Shown here piece after piece: positions 52,223-61,886 of a stretch of DNA of 64,000 bases. The position numbers were made by a program, and so were the translations under genes. The DNA is from Corticibacter populi (GTDB lineage Bacteria > Pseudomonadota > Gammaproteobacteria > Burkholderiales > Burkholderiaceae_C), in NCBI RefSeq assembly GCF_004217315.1, contig NZ_SGWR01000003.1:186001-250000 (forward strand). The letters run 5' to 3'. The notes beneath the pieces are model-generated. The model saw nothing but the letters and a program-made list of their open reading frames with translations, made no database searches and was not told the DNA's origin. Numbering within the stretch: position 1 is the first letter of the stretch; each line of letters opens with the position of its first letter.

Positions 52223-53797
52223 GTGGACTGGATGAAATTGCGCAAACATGGCGCTTGGATGGTGATTGCGGTGGCTGCCGGCGCGCTGACGGCCTGCGGC
52301 GGTGGTGGCGGTGATCCGGGGACTCCCAGCGGAGGCAGCGGAAGTGGTGGCAGTGATGGGGGAAGCTCCAGCGAATTCGAGGCGAAGTTCAGTGTGAGCA
52401 TTCGCGACTTGAATACGGGCGCGACGGTGACACGCATTACCACTGCGGAGACGGCTCGCGTGCTGGCCACGCTGACTCGCAGCGATGGGGGTGACGTTTC
52501 CAATCAGGTTGTCACATTCAGTGAATCCGGTGCGGGCTTGCTGAAATTTTCTCCGACATCGATGACTGCCTTGACGGATGCCGATGGCACCGCATCGATT
52601 GAGGTCGCTGCGGCCTCGTCGTCGTCCGCAGGGGCGACTTCCATTGCGGTTAATGCCACAGTGAATGGGCAGTCGGCGACAGGCAGCACCAATCTGGCCA
52701 TCAGCTCAAATCCTGCCGTTGATCCGCAGACTCTGGTCCAGTCGCTGCTGTACTCGGGGTCAAACCCTAGCGATCGGTCGATCGTCATTGCCGGAAGCGG
52801 TGGTTCCGGACGCTCTGAGTCCGCACAACTGCAGTTCAAGGCCGCCGACCAGAATGGCGCAGCGGTGGCCGGTGCCACGGTTCAGTTCCAGTTGAATACC
52901 AGCCTGCCAACGGGGCAGGCACCGCGCCTGCTGACGACTTCGGCAGTGACTAACTCGGAAGGCATCGCCACTGCGTCGGTGCTCTCTGGTACTGCAGCGA
53001 CTTCGGTGATCGTGCGTGCGGAAATTAACAATGGCATCAATACGGTCTCCACGCAGTCTGATGTCGTGACCGTGACGACCGGACTGGCAACCCAGGCGGG
53101 TTTCGATCTCGCGGCCAGCAAACATACCCTTGATGACAGCTTGAGCGGCGATACTTCCACGATCACGGTTCGTGCCGTTGATGCCAACGGCAATCCGGTG
53201 GCCGATGGGGTCGCGATTGTTGCCACTTCGGACAAGGGACGTGTCGGCACCGCTGATCGTGGCGGATGTGTGACGACTGATGGTGCGTGCACCGTTGATT
53301 ACCTGGTGCAGGAACCCAGGCCTGCTGACGGGGAAGATGTGAATGTGCTGTTTTCCGCCCGCCTCGGGGATGGCACGGAGATCAGCAAGGTGCTGCCGTT
53401 GCGGCAATCGCGTATCGAGAATGTCGGACTCTGGAGCACCGCTGGGGTGGCAAATCTTGGGTCTCGTATCACCACACTCACTCCGGGCGATGCTGACGAG
53501 TGTGCGTTCACCACGCAGGCATATATTGGTACGCCTGGAGGTTCCTCACTTCCTGCAGGGAGCACGGCGGCATTCGTCTCGCACACCACGGGTCTTTCCG
53601 CCAGCTTCAGTTCAGGTCTTCCCGTCGCCTCGGATGCGTTCTATCGCCAACTGGTTGACATCAAGGTCACGGGCCGTAAGAAGACCGAGCAGGTCGCAGC
53701 TGTCACAGGGGGGACCATCACCTTGAGCGCGACCCTCAATGGCAAGACCGTCTCGCCAGTGCGTCTCACGGTGTCCGGAATCCCGGGTTGTGAATGA
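52223..53797 (+). CDS. Lipoprotein with Ig-like repeats, function unknown
   Basis: A 524-residue exported protein. The signal peptide ends in AAGALTAC (Cys25), followed by a glycine/serine linker (GGGGGDPGTPSGGSGSGG). The rest is threonine/serine/valine rich and built of Ig-like (Big-1-type) domains: each has a TVRAVDANGNPVADGV- or QFKAADQNGAAVAGATVQF-like start and a LTDADGTASIEV- or TNSEGIATASV-like end. Four cysteines lie in the last third. Starts with GTG and a strong AAGGAG. It lies 84 bp behind pilQ; a terminator follows. A role at the cell surface is likely, but the partner is unknown. Confidence 0.82.
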   Translation: MDWMKLRKHGAWMVIAVAAGALTACGGGGGDPGTPSGGSGSGGSDGGSSSEFEAKFSVSIRDLNTGATVTRITTAETARVLATLTRSDGGDVSNQVVTFSESGAGLLKFSPTSMTALTDADGTASIEVAAASSSSAGATSIAVNATVNGQSATGSTNLAISSNPAVDPQTLVQSLLYSGSNPSDRSIVIAGSGGSGRSESAQLQFKAADQNGAAVAGATVQFQLNTSLPTGQAPRLLTTSAVTNSEGIATASVLSGTAATSVIVRAEINNGINTVSTQSDVVTVTTGLATQAGFDLAASKHTLDDSLSGDTSTITVRAVDANGNPVADGVAIVATSDKGRVGTADRGGCVTTDGACTVDYLVQEPRPADGEDVNVLFSARLGDGTEISKVLPLRQSRIENVGLWSTAGVANLGSRITTLTPGDADECAFTTQAYIGTPGGSSLPAGSTAAFVSHTTGLSASFSSGLPVASDAFYRQLVDIKVTGRKKTEQVAAVTGGTITLSATLNGKTVSPVRLTVSGIPGCE

Positions 53798-53850
53798 AGA
53801 GGTTCTGGCAAAGAGGAGGTGCCCTGCGAGATTGACTCGCAGTGAACCGT

Positions 53851-53876
53851 AAAAAAGGCGCGAAAGCGCCTTTTTT
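53851..53876 (+). terminator. Intrinsic terminator after the Ig-like lipoprotein gene
   Basis: Eleven-base-pair stem AAAAAAGGCGC/GCGCCTTTTTT with a GAAA tetraloop. One of the best terminators in the window. Confidence 0.88.
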
Positions 53877-53919
53877 GCTGGACATCGAGATGATTGAGCC
53901 TGCTGTCAGAGGTATGCCA

Positions 53920-54808
53920 TTAGATGTTTAGTCCCGGCATTGGATGTATCGGGTCAATCGTGAACCGTTCGGGCTCACAGACCCACTGTTTACAGATGAA
54001 TTCGTAGGGACCCAGGCCCTTGAGAGTCTTGAGCCTTCCCCCAAAGTTGCAGGCGCTGATGAAGTCTGCCAAGTGTTGACGAAGTTGAGCGTGATCGTCG
54101 TAATGGAAGCGTCTGGCCGTGGCTTCTTTGATGGTCCGATTCATTGGCTCGACCTGTCTGTTTACCCTGGGGTGCTTGATCTTGGTGAGGTGATGCTCGA
54201 TTGCATGCTCAGCACAGCCCCTACCAAAGATGTGCGCAAAGGCATTGCGATCTCGGTTGCGGTTGGTGAACTGGATACCGCTGTTGTTGAGCACCGTGTG
54301 GATGGTGTAGGGCACACGGCATCCATCAGGTTGCGCAGGATGGCGTGGCCACCAGATTGCCAGCCTTGGCATGCAATTCGGTGAAAGCAAACTTGGAAGT
54401 TGTGTCAATGGAGACAAAGAGGCAGAGCTTGCCCTGGGCGGTCTGTACCTCGGCGATGTCGATGTGAAAGTAGTCAACTGGGTAGCTCTTGAAGCGTATC
54501 TTGGCGGACTTGTCGCCATCATTGACCTCGGATGGGCGTGAGAACCCATGGCGCTGCAAGCAATGATGCAGCGAGGAACGCGTCAGCCGTGGCAGTGCGT
54601 GCTGCAGCGCGTAGAGGCAGTCATCAAGGGGCCGCAGGGTGTGTTTGCGAAAAGCAATGATCGCCGCCTCATCGTTCATCGACGAAACGCTTGAGGTTGG
54701 ATTCTTTGGCCCTGTAGGCAAGGTCACTCTGGCTCTGTCGTTGTGGCGCTTGCGTGTAGAACTTGTCCCATAGTGCTTCTTTTCAGTCGGGTGAGAATAT
54801 CGCACCAT
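53920..54808 (-). pseudogene. Inactivated IS481-family transposase
   Basis: The remains read in two frames. The first frame (minus, from 54,808) has RSSLHHCLQRHGFSRPSEV and VDYFHIDIAEVQTAQGKLCL, with the first catalytic Asp. It is broken at about 54,350 by a single-base deletion in a G run and continues in another frame with VPYTIHTVLNNSGIQFTNRN and VNRQVEPMNRTIKEATARRF up to MPGLNI. The second catalytic Asp (TDNG in relatives) is changed to Asn. The N-terminal helix-turn-helix part is also scrambled. These three faults show a long-dead copy. Confidence 0.85.
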
Positions 54809-54827
54809 TAAATGCCGGGACCAAACA
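53920..54827 (-). mobile_element. IS481-family insertion sequence remnant
   Basis: About 0.9 kb with imperfect inverted ends: TGTTTAGTCCCGGCATT (53,925 to 53,941) and, on the minus strand, TGTTTGGTCCCGGCATT (54,827 to 54,811), 16 of 17 bases alike. The transposase stop codon reaches into the left end, as is common in this family. No target duplication is visible. The element no longer codes for an active transposase. Confidence 0.78.
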
Positions 54828-54831
54828 CTTG

Positions 54832-55051
54832 GAACCTGTTCACGATCTTTCCGCGTGCCACGTGGCTCCGGCAGGCGATGCGAGGCGCAAACCGCTGGGG
54901 GGGCCGGAGGCCCGGCGAGGAAATGCAGAAGTCGCAGTGCGCGCCTGCCCGGACAACAGCCTGAAGGACCGGAGGTCAAAACGCACCGGGCGGCTTTGCC
55001 CACTGCGTTTTGACCTCCGGCTTGAGCAGCGGAAAGATCGTGAACAGATTC
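54832..55051. mobile_element. 220-bp element with 23-bp inverted ends and internal hairpin
   Basis: The ends (54,832 to 54,854 and 55,029 to 55,051) are inverted copies, 22 of 23 bases alike, starting GAACCTGTTCACGATC. Inside, 54,969 to 54,985 and 55,004 to 55,020 are perfect 17-base inverted arms (CCGGAGGTCAAAACGCA). No gene fits inside. The right end touches the rsmE stop codon. Structure suggests a non-autonomous, MITE-like element or a large structured repeat; no target duplication is visible. Confidence 0.6.
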
Positions 55052-55846
55052 TCAGATACGCAGGGTGATTGCTGCGAGCGCGTGCAGCGGAGCCGTTTCG
55101 GCACGAAGCACGCGTGGACCAAGCGTGATGGAGCTGAATCCATATGCTGCGGCCACATGCTCTTCCTGAACAGAAAGGCCCCCTTCAGGGCCGGAGAGAA
55201 CATGCACGGTGTCCGGGACCGCTGCTGCTTCGCTGAACCACTGGCGGACATCTATAGAGCCGGGGGAAAAACCCAGCAAGAGTTTGTCTCGGGCGTTGCT
55301 TCCGGGGAGTGGTACTTGGTGGAGGGCCGGACTGTCCTGTCGTCCAGGCGGAGTTCGGAGGTAATCGCTCAAACCGGTGAGAGGATGGATTTCTGGCACC
55401 GTATTACGCCCACATTGCTCACAAGCCGCAATCGCAATGGCCTGCCAGTGCTGGCGCTTCTTCTCGGCGCGTTCGCCTTGCAGGCGCAGCACGGTGCGCT
55501 CGGTGATCAGCGGCGTGATGCTGGCGGCACCGAGTTCGGTGGCTTTTTCCACCAGCCAGTCCATGCGGTCGTTGCTGGGCATGCCGACGGCCAGATGGAT
55601 GGCGCGCGGCAGTTCGCGGTTGACGATTTCCATGGCCTCCACCTGTAAGCTGACACTGCGCCGGCCCATGTGCAGGATGCGGGCGGTGAACTCCTGGTTG
55701 CCGGCATCGGCGTGGCCCGGGAACAGCCGCACGGTCTCGCCGGGCTGCATGCGCAGGACCTGGACATGGCGCGAGGCCTGTTCCGACAGTTCGATGGTGC
55801 CGCCGATCTGCAGGACGTGCGGATGATGGATGCGTGGAGCGGACAT
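55052..55846 (-). CDS. rsmE: 16S rRNA m3U1498 methyltransferase RsmE
   Basis: A 264-residue SPOUT-class methyltransferase. N-terminal PUA-like domain (HHPHVLQIGGTIELSEQASR, HVQVLRMQPGETVRLFPGH), then AVGMPSNDRMDWLVEKATEL, the ITPLITERTV stretch, and the knot with VLSGPEGGLSVQEEH and ITLGPRVLRAETAPLHALAA. The last residues are ITLRI and the stop abuts the repeat element at 55,051, so the element has not removed conserved sequence. It lies 51 bp behind the AmgK-like gene on the same strand. Confidence 0.94.
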   Translation of the reverse strand: MSAPRIHHPHVLQIGGTIELSEQASRHVQVLRMQPGETVRLFPGHADAGNQEFTARILHMGRRSVSLQVEAMEIVNRELPRAIHLAVGMPSNDRMDWLVEKATELGAASITPLITERTVLRLQGERAEKKRQHWQAIAIAACEQCGRNTVPEIHPLTGLSDYLRTPPGRQDSPALHQVPLPGSNARDKLLLGFSPGSIDVRQWFSEAAAVPDTVHVLSGPEGGLSVQEEHVAAAYGFSSITLGPRVLRAETAPLHALAAITLRI

Positions 55847-55897
55847 GGCGATGTGTCGGAGATGGGGCGTGGCGCGGATGCGGGATAAGGAAGCCGA

Positions 55898-56986
55898 TCA
55901 CAAGCGCCCGAATGAGAAGGTCTCGGCCTGCGGCGTGTCCTCGATGGCATCGATCAGGCGCAGCAGCGGTATCAACTCGCGGTAGCGGCTGGCGGTGGTG
56001 CGGATGTAGTGGATGAAGCGGGGCGTGTCGGCCAGGTAGCGCGGCTTGCCATCGCGCAGCGTCAGGCGGCTGAAGATGCCAGCGACCTTGAGGTGGCGCT
56101 GCAGGCCCATCCATTCGACGGCGCGGTAGAACTCGCCGAAATCGGCCTCGAGCGGCGGGCTGGCGGCCAGCAGCCCGGCCTTGCGCGCACGCTCCCAGTA
56201 GCGCACGGTGATGTCGAGGACGAAGTCCTCGTCCCAGCTGTGGAAGGCATCGCGCATCAGGCTGGCGATGTCGTAGGTAATGGGGCCATGCAGTGCATCC
56301 TGGAAGTCGAGGATACCGCTCAGGCACGCCGGCGCGCCTTCTGGCGCATTGGCCACCATCAGGTTGCGCGGCATGTAGTCGCGGTGCACATAGACCAGCG
56401 GCGCGGCCAGGTTGGCCTTGACCAATTGATCGAAGACGCTCTGCAGCGTGGTTTGCTGCGCGTGGCTGAGCTGGTGCTGGCGGTATCGGCCGATGTACCA
56501 CTCGGGAAACAGTTGCAGCTCGCGGTGCAGGACTTCGGCCGAATAGGCGGGCAGCACGTCGGGTCGCGAGGCCTGTTGCCATTGCACCAGCCAGTCCAGG
56601 CTGTGCAGCAGCAGGGGCTGTGCGGCATCCGCCGAGTAATCGGGGGCCAGATGCTGCAGCAGGGTTTGCGAGCCCAGATCGCTCATCAGCAGAAAACCCT
56701 GTTCCAGATCCTGCGCCAGAATCTCGGGCACCGGCAACCCGGCCTGAGCCATGAGCTGTTGGACCTGCAGAAAGGGGCCCAGCGCCTCCTTGTCTGGCGG
56801 CGCATCCATGATGATGCGGCTGTCTCCGGCCTGCGTGGCGATGCGCAGGTAGCGACGGAAGCTGGCATCGGCCGAGGCCAACTCCAGGCTGTCAGGATCG
56901 AGCTGGAAAGGGACGCACTGGGCTTGCAGCCAGGTCTGGAACTGGGATTGCCGGCTGGCATCGGTCCAGATGAGCGGTGGAGTCAT
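55898..56986 (-). CDS. amgK: Sugar kinase of the aminoglycoside phosphotransferase fold, AmgK-like
   Basis: A 362-residue phosphotransferase that probably phosphorylates N-acetylmuramate or N-acetylglucosamine at C1 in cell wall recycling. The kinase core has VYVHRDYMPRNLMV (catalytic loop, HxDxxxxN pattern) and GILDFQDALHGPITYDIASL (metal-binding DFQDA). The N-terminus shows SADASFRRYLRI and LLMSDLGSQTLLQHL. It is divergent from lptD, as in Pseudomonas. MurU, its usual partner, does not follow here. The start at 56,986 gives the usual beginning; the frame is open 60 bp further. Confidence 0.82.
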   Translation of the reverse strand: MTPPLIWTDASRQSQFQTWLQAQCVPFQLDPDSLELASADASFRRYLRIATQAGDSRIIMDAPPDKEALGPFLQVQQLMAQAGLPVPEILAQDLEQGFLLMSDLGSQTLLQHLAPDYSADAAQPLLLHSLDWLVQWQQASRPDVLPAYSAEVLHRELQLFPEWYIGRYRQHQLSHAQQTTLQSVFDQLVKANLAAPLVYVHRDYMPRNLMVANAPEGAPACLSGILDFQDALHGPITYDIASLMRDAFHSWDEDFVLDITVRYWERARKAGLLAASPPLEADFGEFYRAVEWMGLQRHLKVAGIFSRLTLRDGKPRYLADTPRFIHYIRTTASRYRELIPLLRLIDAIEDTPQAETFSFGRL

Positions 56987-57179
56987 GGTCAAGGGCGGGC
57001 GCCTGGGAGGGTTGCGAAAGCCGCCGGTGCGTGCGGGAGCCGTCACTGCGGAGATGGCGGGATTCTACAAATGGCGGCATGGTTCCATAAGGAGGACTGT
57101 TAATATACCCGCCTGCGCGGCCCGCCGCCGATGATGGCCGGTGCGGCAATTGCGAAGTGACGATGACAAAAGGGTGCAT

Positions 57180-59582
57180 GTGACGGTGCTGCGAGGATCT
57201 GTGGGATGTCGGCCAGTGGCCGCACTGGTGCTGGCCGCCTGCAGTGCCAATGGCTTGGCGCAGCCTGGCCAGCCGGACTCTGCCGCCGGTGGTGATTGGA
57301 ATGGTCCTTTGCAGTTGCAGACCGCACCGATGCTGCGGGAGGAGCTTCCCGAGGGGGAGCAGGCGCAGCGGCCCGTGTATCTCTCGGGGGATGCGCTGGA
57401 GGGCCAGCAGGATTCGCATGTGCGCATCGATGGCGATGCCGAGTTGCGCCGTGGCGATACCGTCATCCGCGCCGATCACATGGAGTACCGTCCCGCCGAG
57501 CGCGAAGCCCGGGCCGAGGGCAACGTCCACATCAACAAGGCCGGGGACGTCTACCAGGGCCGCGAACTGCAGATCAACGTGGACAGCTACCAGGGCCACT
57601 TCGATGACGTGCGCTACCGCTTCCATGCCAACCAGGCGCATGGCGAGGCGTCGCGCATCGATTTCCTCAGCCGCGATGAATACCTGGTGCACGCCGCCGA
57701 TTACACCACCTGCCAGCGCGCCGAGCATGACCCGGACTGGCAGCCGGCCTGGCAGATCCGTGCGCGCGAGTTGCACCTCGACCGCCTCGAGGACGTGGGC
57801 CTGGCCAAGGGCGCGGTGCTGGAGTTCATGGGCGTACCGCTGCTGGCGGCGCCTTACCTGAGTTTTCCGCTCTCCGACCGGCGCAAGAGCGGCTTTCTGC
57901 CACCCACGGTGGGCATCGACAGCGTCTCGGGCTTTGAATACGAGCAGCCGTACTACTGGAACATCGCTCCCAACATGGATGCGACGCTGACGACCGGGCT
58001 GATGCTGCGGCGCGGCGTCAATTTCGCGGGCGAGTTGCGTTACCTGCAGCCCGATTTCAGCGGCGAACTGGCCGGACGCTGGATGCCCGACGACAGTCTG
58101 CGCGATGACGCCCGCTGGAGCTTGGCGGCGCGGCACCGCCAAGCCATTGATTCGACGGCGCTGGGGCCGATGAAGCTTGAGGCCAATCTCAACCGTGTCA
58201 GCGACTCCAATTACTGGCGCGACTTTTCCTATGATTTCGGCGCGCTCACGCCGCGCCTGCTGCCCAGTGACCTGCTGCTCACGGGTGGCCAGGGCGACTG
58301 GCGCTGGCAGATGCGCAGCCTCAAGTGGCAGACCCTGCAGGATACCGATTCGGTCATCGTGCCGCCCTATGACGTGCTGCCGCAGATGAAGCTGCGCTAC
58401 CAGCCCGGACTGCTTGCCGGCGGCGTTGATGTCGACCTCGAATTCGATGCCACGCGCTTCCAGGCCGACCGGCGCTTTCGCTCCAGCCTCAACGATGGCG
58501 ACCGTTTTTACATGCTGGCGCGTGCGAGCCGGCCATTCGCCGGGCCGCAGGGCTTTCTGACACCGTCGCTGCAGTTGCACGCCAGCCACTACCGGTTCGA
58601 GCGCAGTGCGCTCTCGGGCGGTGAGCGCTCGCACTCGCGCGTGGTGCCCACTTACAGCCTCGACAGCGGGTTGGTGTTCGAGCGCGAGGCCCAGTACCGT
58701 GGGCGCGGCCTGCTGCAGACGCTGGAGCCGCGGCTGCTTTATACCTATACGCCGTACCGCGACCAGAGCATGCTGCCGATGTACGACACGGCGGAAATGG
58801 ACTTCAACTTCGCCAGCATCTTCTCGCCCAACTCCTACGTGGGCCAGGACCGCATTGCCGACAACAATCTGCTGACGTTGGGCCTGACCTCGCGCCTGCT
58901 GGCGCAGGACAGCGGGACCGAACTGGCGCGCGCCAGCATTGCCCAGCGTTACCGCTTCAGCAACCAGCGCGTGACCAGTCCTGGCGTGTCGCCGGTCCAG
59001 GAGCGCTGGTCCGACATCCTGCTCGGCGGCGCGGTCAACTGGACTTCCCGGTGGGGTACGGAAGGGGTGTTGCAGTACAACTTCAAGGAGCGTGAGTCGA
59101 TCCGCTACACCCTCACCGGCTTTTACCGGCCCGGTGAGTTCCGGGTGCTCAGCGCCGGCTATCGCATGAAGCGCGATTCGAGCAAGCAGGCCGAGCTGGG
59201 CTGGCAGTGGCCGCTGGCCGACTTCGGGCGCCTGTGGGGCGCTGACGATGGCGCGGCTTCGCCGGGCGCCCAGCGTCGCGATGGCCGCTGGTACACGGTC
59301 GGACGGCTCAACTACAGCATGCGCGACAAGAAGCTGGTCGATACCACGGTCGGGCTGGAATACGATGGCTGCTGCTGGGTCGGACGCGTGGTGCTCGAGC
59401 GTCTGCAGAACAGCTTCAACAGCTCCAGCACGCGCGTGATGTTCCAGCTCGAGCTGGTGGGTCTCTCGCGCATCAACATCGGCTCCAACCCGCTGAGTTC
59501 GCTGCGCGACAACGTGCCCCATTACCAGGTTCTGCGTGAGGAAAGCGCGCAGCCATCGAGCCGATTCAGTCAGTATGATTGA
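57180..59582 (+). CDS. lptD: LPS-assembly outer-membrane protein LptD
   Basis: An 800-residue outer-membrane protein that inserts LPS into the outer leaflet together with LptE. Signal peptide about residues 1 to 28 (VAALVLAACSANGLAQ). The N-terminal OstA/beta-jellyroll domain shows IRADHMEYRPAEREARAEG and VHINKAGDVYQGRELQINVD. The rest is the 26-strand barrel, with the conserved MEFMGVPLL-like region and near the end TVGLEYDGCCWVGRVVLER, with the paired cysteines needed for disulfides. GTG at 57,180 follows AAAAGGG; longer GTG starts exist but lack it. Confidence 0.95.
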   Translation: MTVLRGSVGCRPVAALVLAACSANGLAQPGQPDSAAGGDWNGPLQLQTAPMLREELPEGEQAQRPVYLSGDALEGQQDSHVRIDGDAELRRGDTVIRADHMEYRPAEREARAEGNVHINKAGDVYQGRELQINVDSYQGHFDDVRYRFHANQAHGEASRIDFLSRDEYLVHAADYTTCQRAEHDPDWQPAWQIRARELHLDRLEDVGLAKGAVLEFMGVPLLAAPYLSFPLSDRRKSGFLPPTVGIDSVSGFEYEQPYYWNIAPNMDATLTTGLMLRRGVNFAGELRYLQPDFSGELAGRWMPDDSLRDDARWSLAARHRQAIDSTALGPMKLEANLNRVSDSNYWRDFSYDFGALTPRLLPSDLLLTGGQGDWRWQMRSLKWQTLQDTDSVIVPPYDVLPQMKLRYQPGLLAGGVDVDLEFDATRFQADRRFRSSLNDGDRFYMLARASRPFAGPQGFLTPSLQLHASHYRFERSALSGGERSHSRVVPTYSLDSGLVFEREAQYRGRGLLQTLEPRLLYTYTPYRDQSMLPMYDTAEMDFNFASIFSPNSYVGQDRIADNNLLTLGLTSRLLAQDSGTELARASIAQRYRFSNQRVTSPGVSPVQERWSDILLGGAVNWTSRWGTEGVLQYNFKERESIRYTLTGFYRPGEFRVLSAGYRMKRDSSKQAELGWQWPLADFGRLWGADDGAASPGAQRRDGRWYTVGRLNYSMRDKKLVDTTVGLEYDGCCWVGRVVLERLQNSFNSSSTRVMFQLELVGLSRINIGSNPLSSLRDNVPHYQVLREESAQPSSRFSQYD

Positions 59583-59642
59583 GCCTTTGCGCGGGCGGCT
59601 GCCCAACGTCCGCTTGACCCTTTTTTCACAGAACCGTCCAAC

Positions 59643-61085
59643 ATGAGCTTTCGATCCTCCTTCCTCCGTCAGCGACAAGCCGGTGCGGCTGCCGCGCTGG
59701 CGCTTTTGCTGGCATGGCAGGCGCCGCTGCAGGCGCAGGGTCTGCGCCTGCCCGGCTCGCAGGGCGGCGGCTCCTCGCTGGGCGCCGGCTCGGGCTATGG
59801 GCAGGATCTGCGCGACGCTGCCTCGAACGCGGCGGCGTCGGCCGCGCCCGGCACGCGCCAGGCCGACTTCATCGTCGCGCTGGTCAACTCCGAGCCGATC
59901 ACCAACAACGAGGTGGAGAACCGCCTCGAACAGGCCCGCAACTTCTTCGCGCAGCAGGGGCAACACCCGGGCGAAGCCGTGCTGCGTCAGGAGGTGCTCA
60001 ACCTGCTGATCGCCGAGCGTCTGCAACTGCAGGAGGCCAAGGAAACCCGCACCACGGTGGATGACTACACCCTCGACCAGGCCGAGCAGAACGTCGCCGC
60101 GCAAAACGGCGTGTCGGTGAGCGCCATGCACCAGGAACTGGCATCGCACGGCATCAGCCGCGATCAGTTCCGCCGCCAGTTGCGCAACCAGCTGACGTTG
60201 ATGCGCATTCGTGAGCGCGCCGTCGAATCGCGCGTGCAGATCAGCGATCAGGAGCTCGACCAGTACCTGCGCGAACACCCGGTCGATCTGGGCCAGCAGG
60301 TGCCCGAAGCCGTCAACCTCGGCCATGTGCTGGTGATCGTGCCCGAGAGTGCCAGCGGCCAGCAAGAGGCCGCGCTGCGGCAGAAGATCGACACGGCGGC
60401 GCAGCAACTGGCGGATGGGCGCGACTTTGCCGCGGTGGCACGGGAATTCTCCGATGCTGCCGAGGGCGCCACTGGCGGCGAGCTCGGGTTGCGCCCGGTC
60501 ACGCAATATCCGGAGCTGTTCCTCGAGGCGACGGCTGGCCAATCGGTGGGCACCGTGGTCGGCCCGATCCGTTCGGGCGCCGGCTTCCACCTGCTGAAAG
60601 TGCTCGAGCGCCAGGAGGGCGGCAGCGGCATGGTGGTGCAAAACCATGCGCGCCACATCCTCATCACGCCGGGCTCCGGCCGCTCCGAGCGGGAGATCGC
60701 CCAGATGCTCGCCGAGATCCGCCAGCGTGTCGTGCAGGGCGGTGAGGATTTTGCGCTGCTCGCGCGCGAGTATTCGGAAGACCCCGGCAGCGCCACCAAG
60801 GGCGGCGACCTGGGTTGGGTGGGGCCGGGCATGTTCGTGCCGGAGTTTCAGGCCGTCCTCGATGAGCTGCAGCCCGGCGAGGTCAGCCAGCCGGTGGTTT
60901 CGCGCTTTGGTCTGCATCTCATCCAGCTGCTCGAACGTCGCCAGTCACGTTTGACCCAGCAGGACCAGCGTGCCAGCGTGCGCGAGCAGGCGCGCGAGGC
61001 CAAGGTAGAGACGGAGTTCGCCAAATGGATCGAGCAGTTGCGCGCGCGCGCCTACATCGAGATCCGCGATCCCGAGAACGATTGA
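59643..61085 (+). CDS. surA: Periplasmic chaperone and prolyl isomerase SurA
   Basis: A 480-residue chaperone for outer-membrane proteins, including LptD encoded just before it. Signal peptide to about residue 35. The N-terminal chaperone domain shows [20 protein letters not shown]; two parvulin domains follow ([19 protein letters not shown] and [19 protein letters not shown]), and a C-terminal helix closes the fold. It is a little longer than the E. coli protein because of a Gly/Ser linker after the signal. pdxA, often between surA and rsmA, is absent. Confidence 0.95.
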   Translation: MSFRSSFLRQRQAGAAAALALLLAWQAPLQAQGLRLPGSQGGGSSLGAGSGYGQDLRDAASNAAASAAPGTRQADFIVALVNSEPITNNEVENRLEQARNFFAQQGQHPGEAVLRQEVLNLLIAERLQLQEAKETRTTVDDYTLDQAEQNVAAQNGVSVSAMHQELASHGISRDQFRRQLRNQLTLMRIRERAVESRVQISDQELDQYLREHPVDLGQQVPEAVNLGHVLVIVPESASGQQEAALRQKIDTAAQQLADGRDFAAVAREFSDAAEGATGGELGLRPVTQYPELFLEATAGQSVGTVVGPIRSGAGFHLLKVLERQEGGSGMVVQNHARHILITPGSGRSEREIAQMLAEIRQRVVQGGEDFALLAREYSEDPGSATKGGDLGWVGPGMFVPEFQAVLDELQPGEVSQPVVSRFGLHLIQLLERRQSRLTQQDQRASVREQAREAKVETEFAKWIEQLRARAYIEIRDPEND

Positions 61086-61113
61086 GCCTGCCGGTGAGAA
61101 GACAGGCGCAGCC

Positions 61114-61878
61114 GTGAAGCACATTCCCCGCAAGCGTTTCGGCCAGCATTTCCTGGTCGATGAGGGCATCATCGATCAGATCGTGCGTGCCATCCACCCG
61201 CAGCCTGGTCAGCCGGTCGTCGAAATCGGCCCGGGTATGGCGGCGCTCACGCAACCGCTGGTCGAGCGGCTCGGGCGCCTTACCGTGATCGAGCTCGACC
61301 GCGATCTCGTCACCCGGCTGCGCCTGCACCCGCAGCTCAACGTGGTGGCCAGCGATGTGCTCAAGGTCGACTTCCGGGCGCTGGCCGCGAGCTTGGAGAC
61401 ACCTCTCCTGCGTGTGGTGGGCAACCTGCCCTACAACATCTCCAGCCCGATCCTGTTCCATCTGTTGGATTTCGTCGATGCGATCGAAGACCAGCATTTC
61501 ATGCTGCAAAAGGAAGTGATCGACCGCATGGTTGCGCGGCCCGGGACATCCGAGTACGGCCGGCTCTCGGTCATGCTGCAGTGGCGCTATGTGATGGAGC
61601 GCGTGCTCGATGTGCCGCCCGAAGCCTTTGATCCGCCCCCGAAGGTTGACAGCGCGGTGGTGCGCATGGTGCCGCTGGCGCAGTGGCAGGCCGTGCCGCA
61701 GGCGCTGCTCGAAGAACTGGTCAAGGTCGCCTTCAGCCAGAAGCGCAAGCTGGTGCGCCACACGCTGGGCCGATGGCTCGACGCCAAGGGCTTTTCCGGT
61801 GAGTTCGACGTGCAGCGCCGCGCCGAGGAAATCCCGTCGCAGGAGTATGTGGCGCTGGCTGCGGCGCTGACGGACTAA
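61114..61878 (+). CDS. rsmA: 16S rRNA m6(2)A1518/A1519 dimethyltransferase RsmA
   Basis: A 254-residue methyltransferase (KsgA) that dimethylates two adenines in the small subunit rRNA. The SAM motif is [18 protein letters not shown], the catalytic NLPY motif lies in [18 protein letters not shown], and [14 protein letters not shown] is also conserved. Starts with GTG 28 bp after surA. A GCATGT repeat follows the stop codon. Confidence 0.96.
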   Translation: MKHIPRKRFGQHFLVDEGIIDQIVRAIHPQPGQPVVEIGPGMAALTQPLVERLGRLTVIELDRDLVTRLRLHPQLNVVASDVLKVDFRALAASLETPLLRVVGNLPYNISSPILFHLLDFVDAIEDQHFMLQKEVIDRMVARPGTSEYGRLSVMLQWRYVMERVLDVPPEAFDPPPKVDSAVVRMVPLAQWQAVPQALLEELVKVAFSQKRKLVRHTLGRWLDAKGFSGEFDVQRRAEEIPSQEYVALAAALTD

Positions 61879-61886
61879 CGTCACCA

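Noticed and set aside
54809-55003. Leftward frame across the 220-bp element extending the transposase N-terminus
   Set aside because: It runs through the inverted repeat and hairpin, lies outside the IS ends, and has no homology to transposases.
57141-57179. GTG at 57,141 as lptD start
   Set aside because: It would put 13 charged residues before the signal peptide and lacks a ribosome binding site, whereas AAAAGGG precedes the GTG at 57,180.
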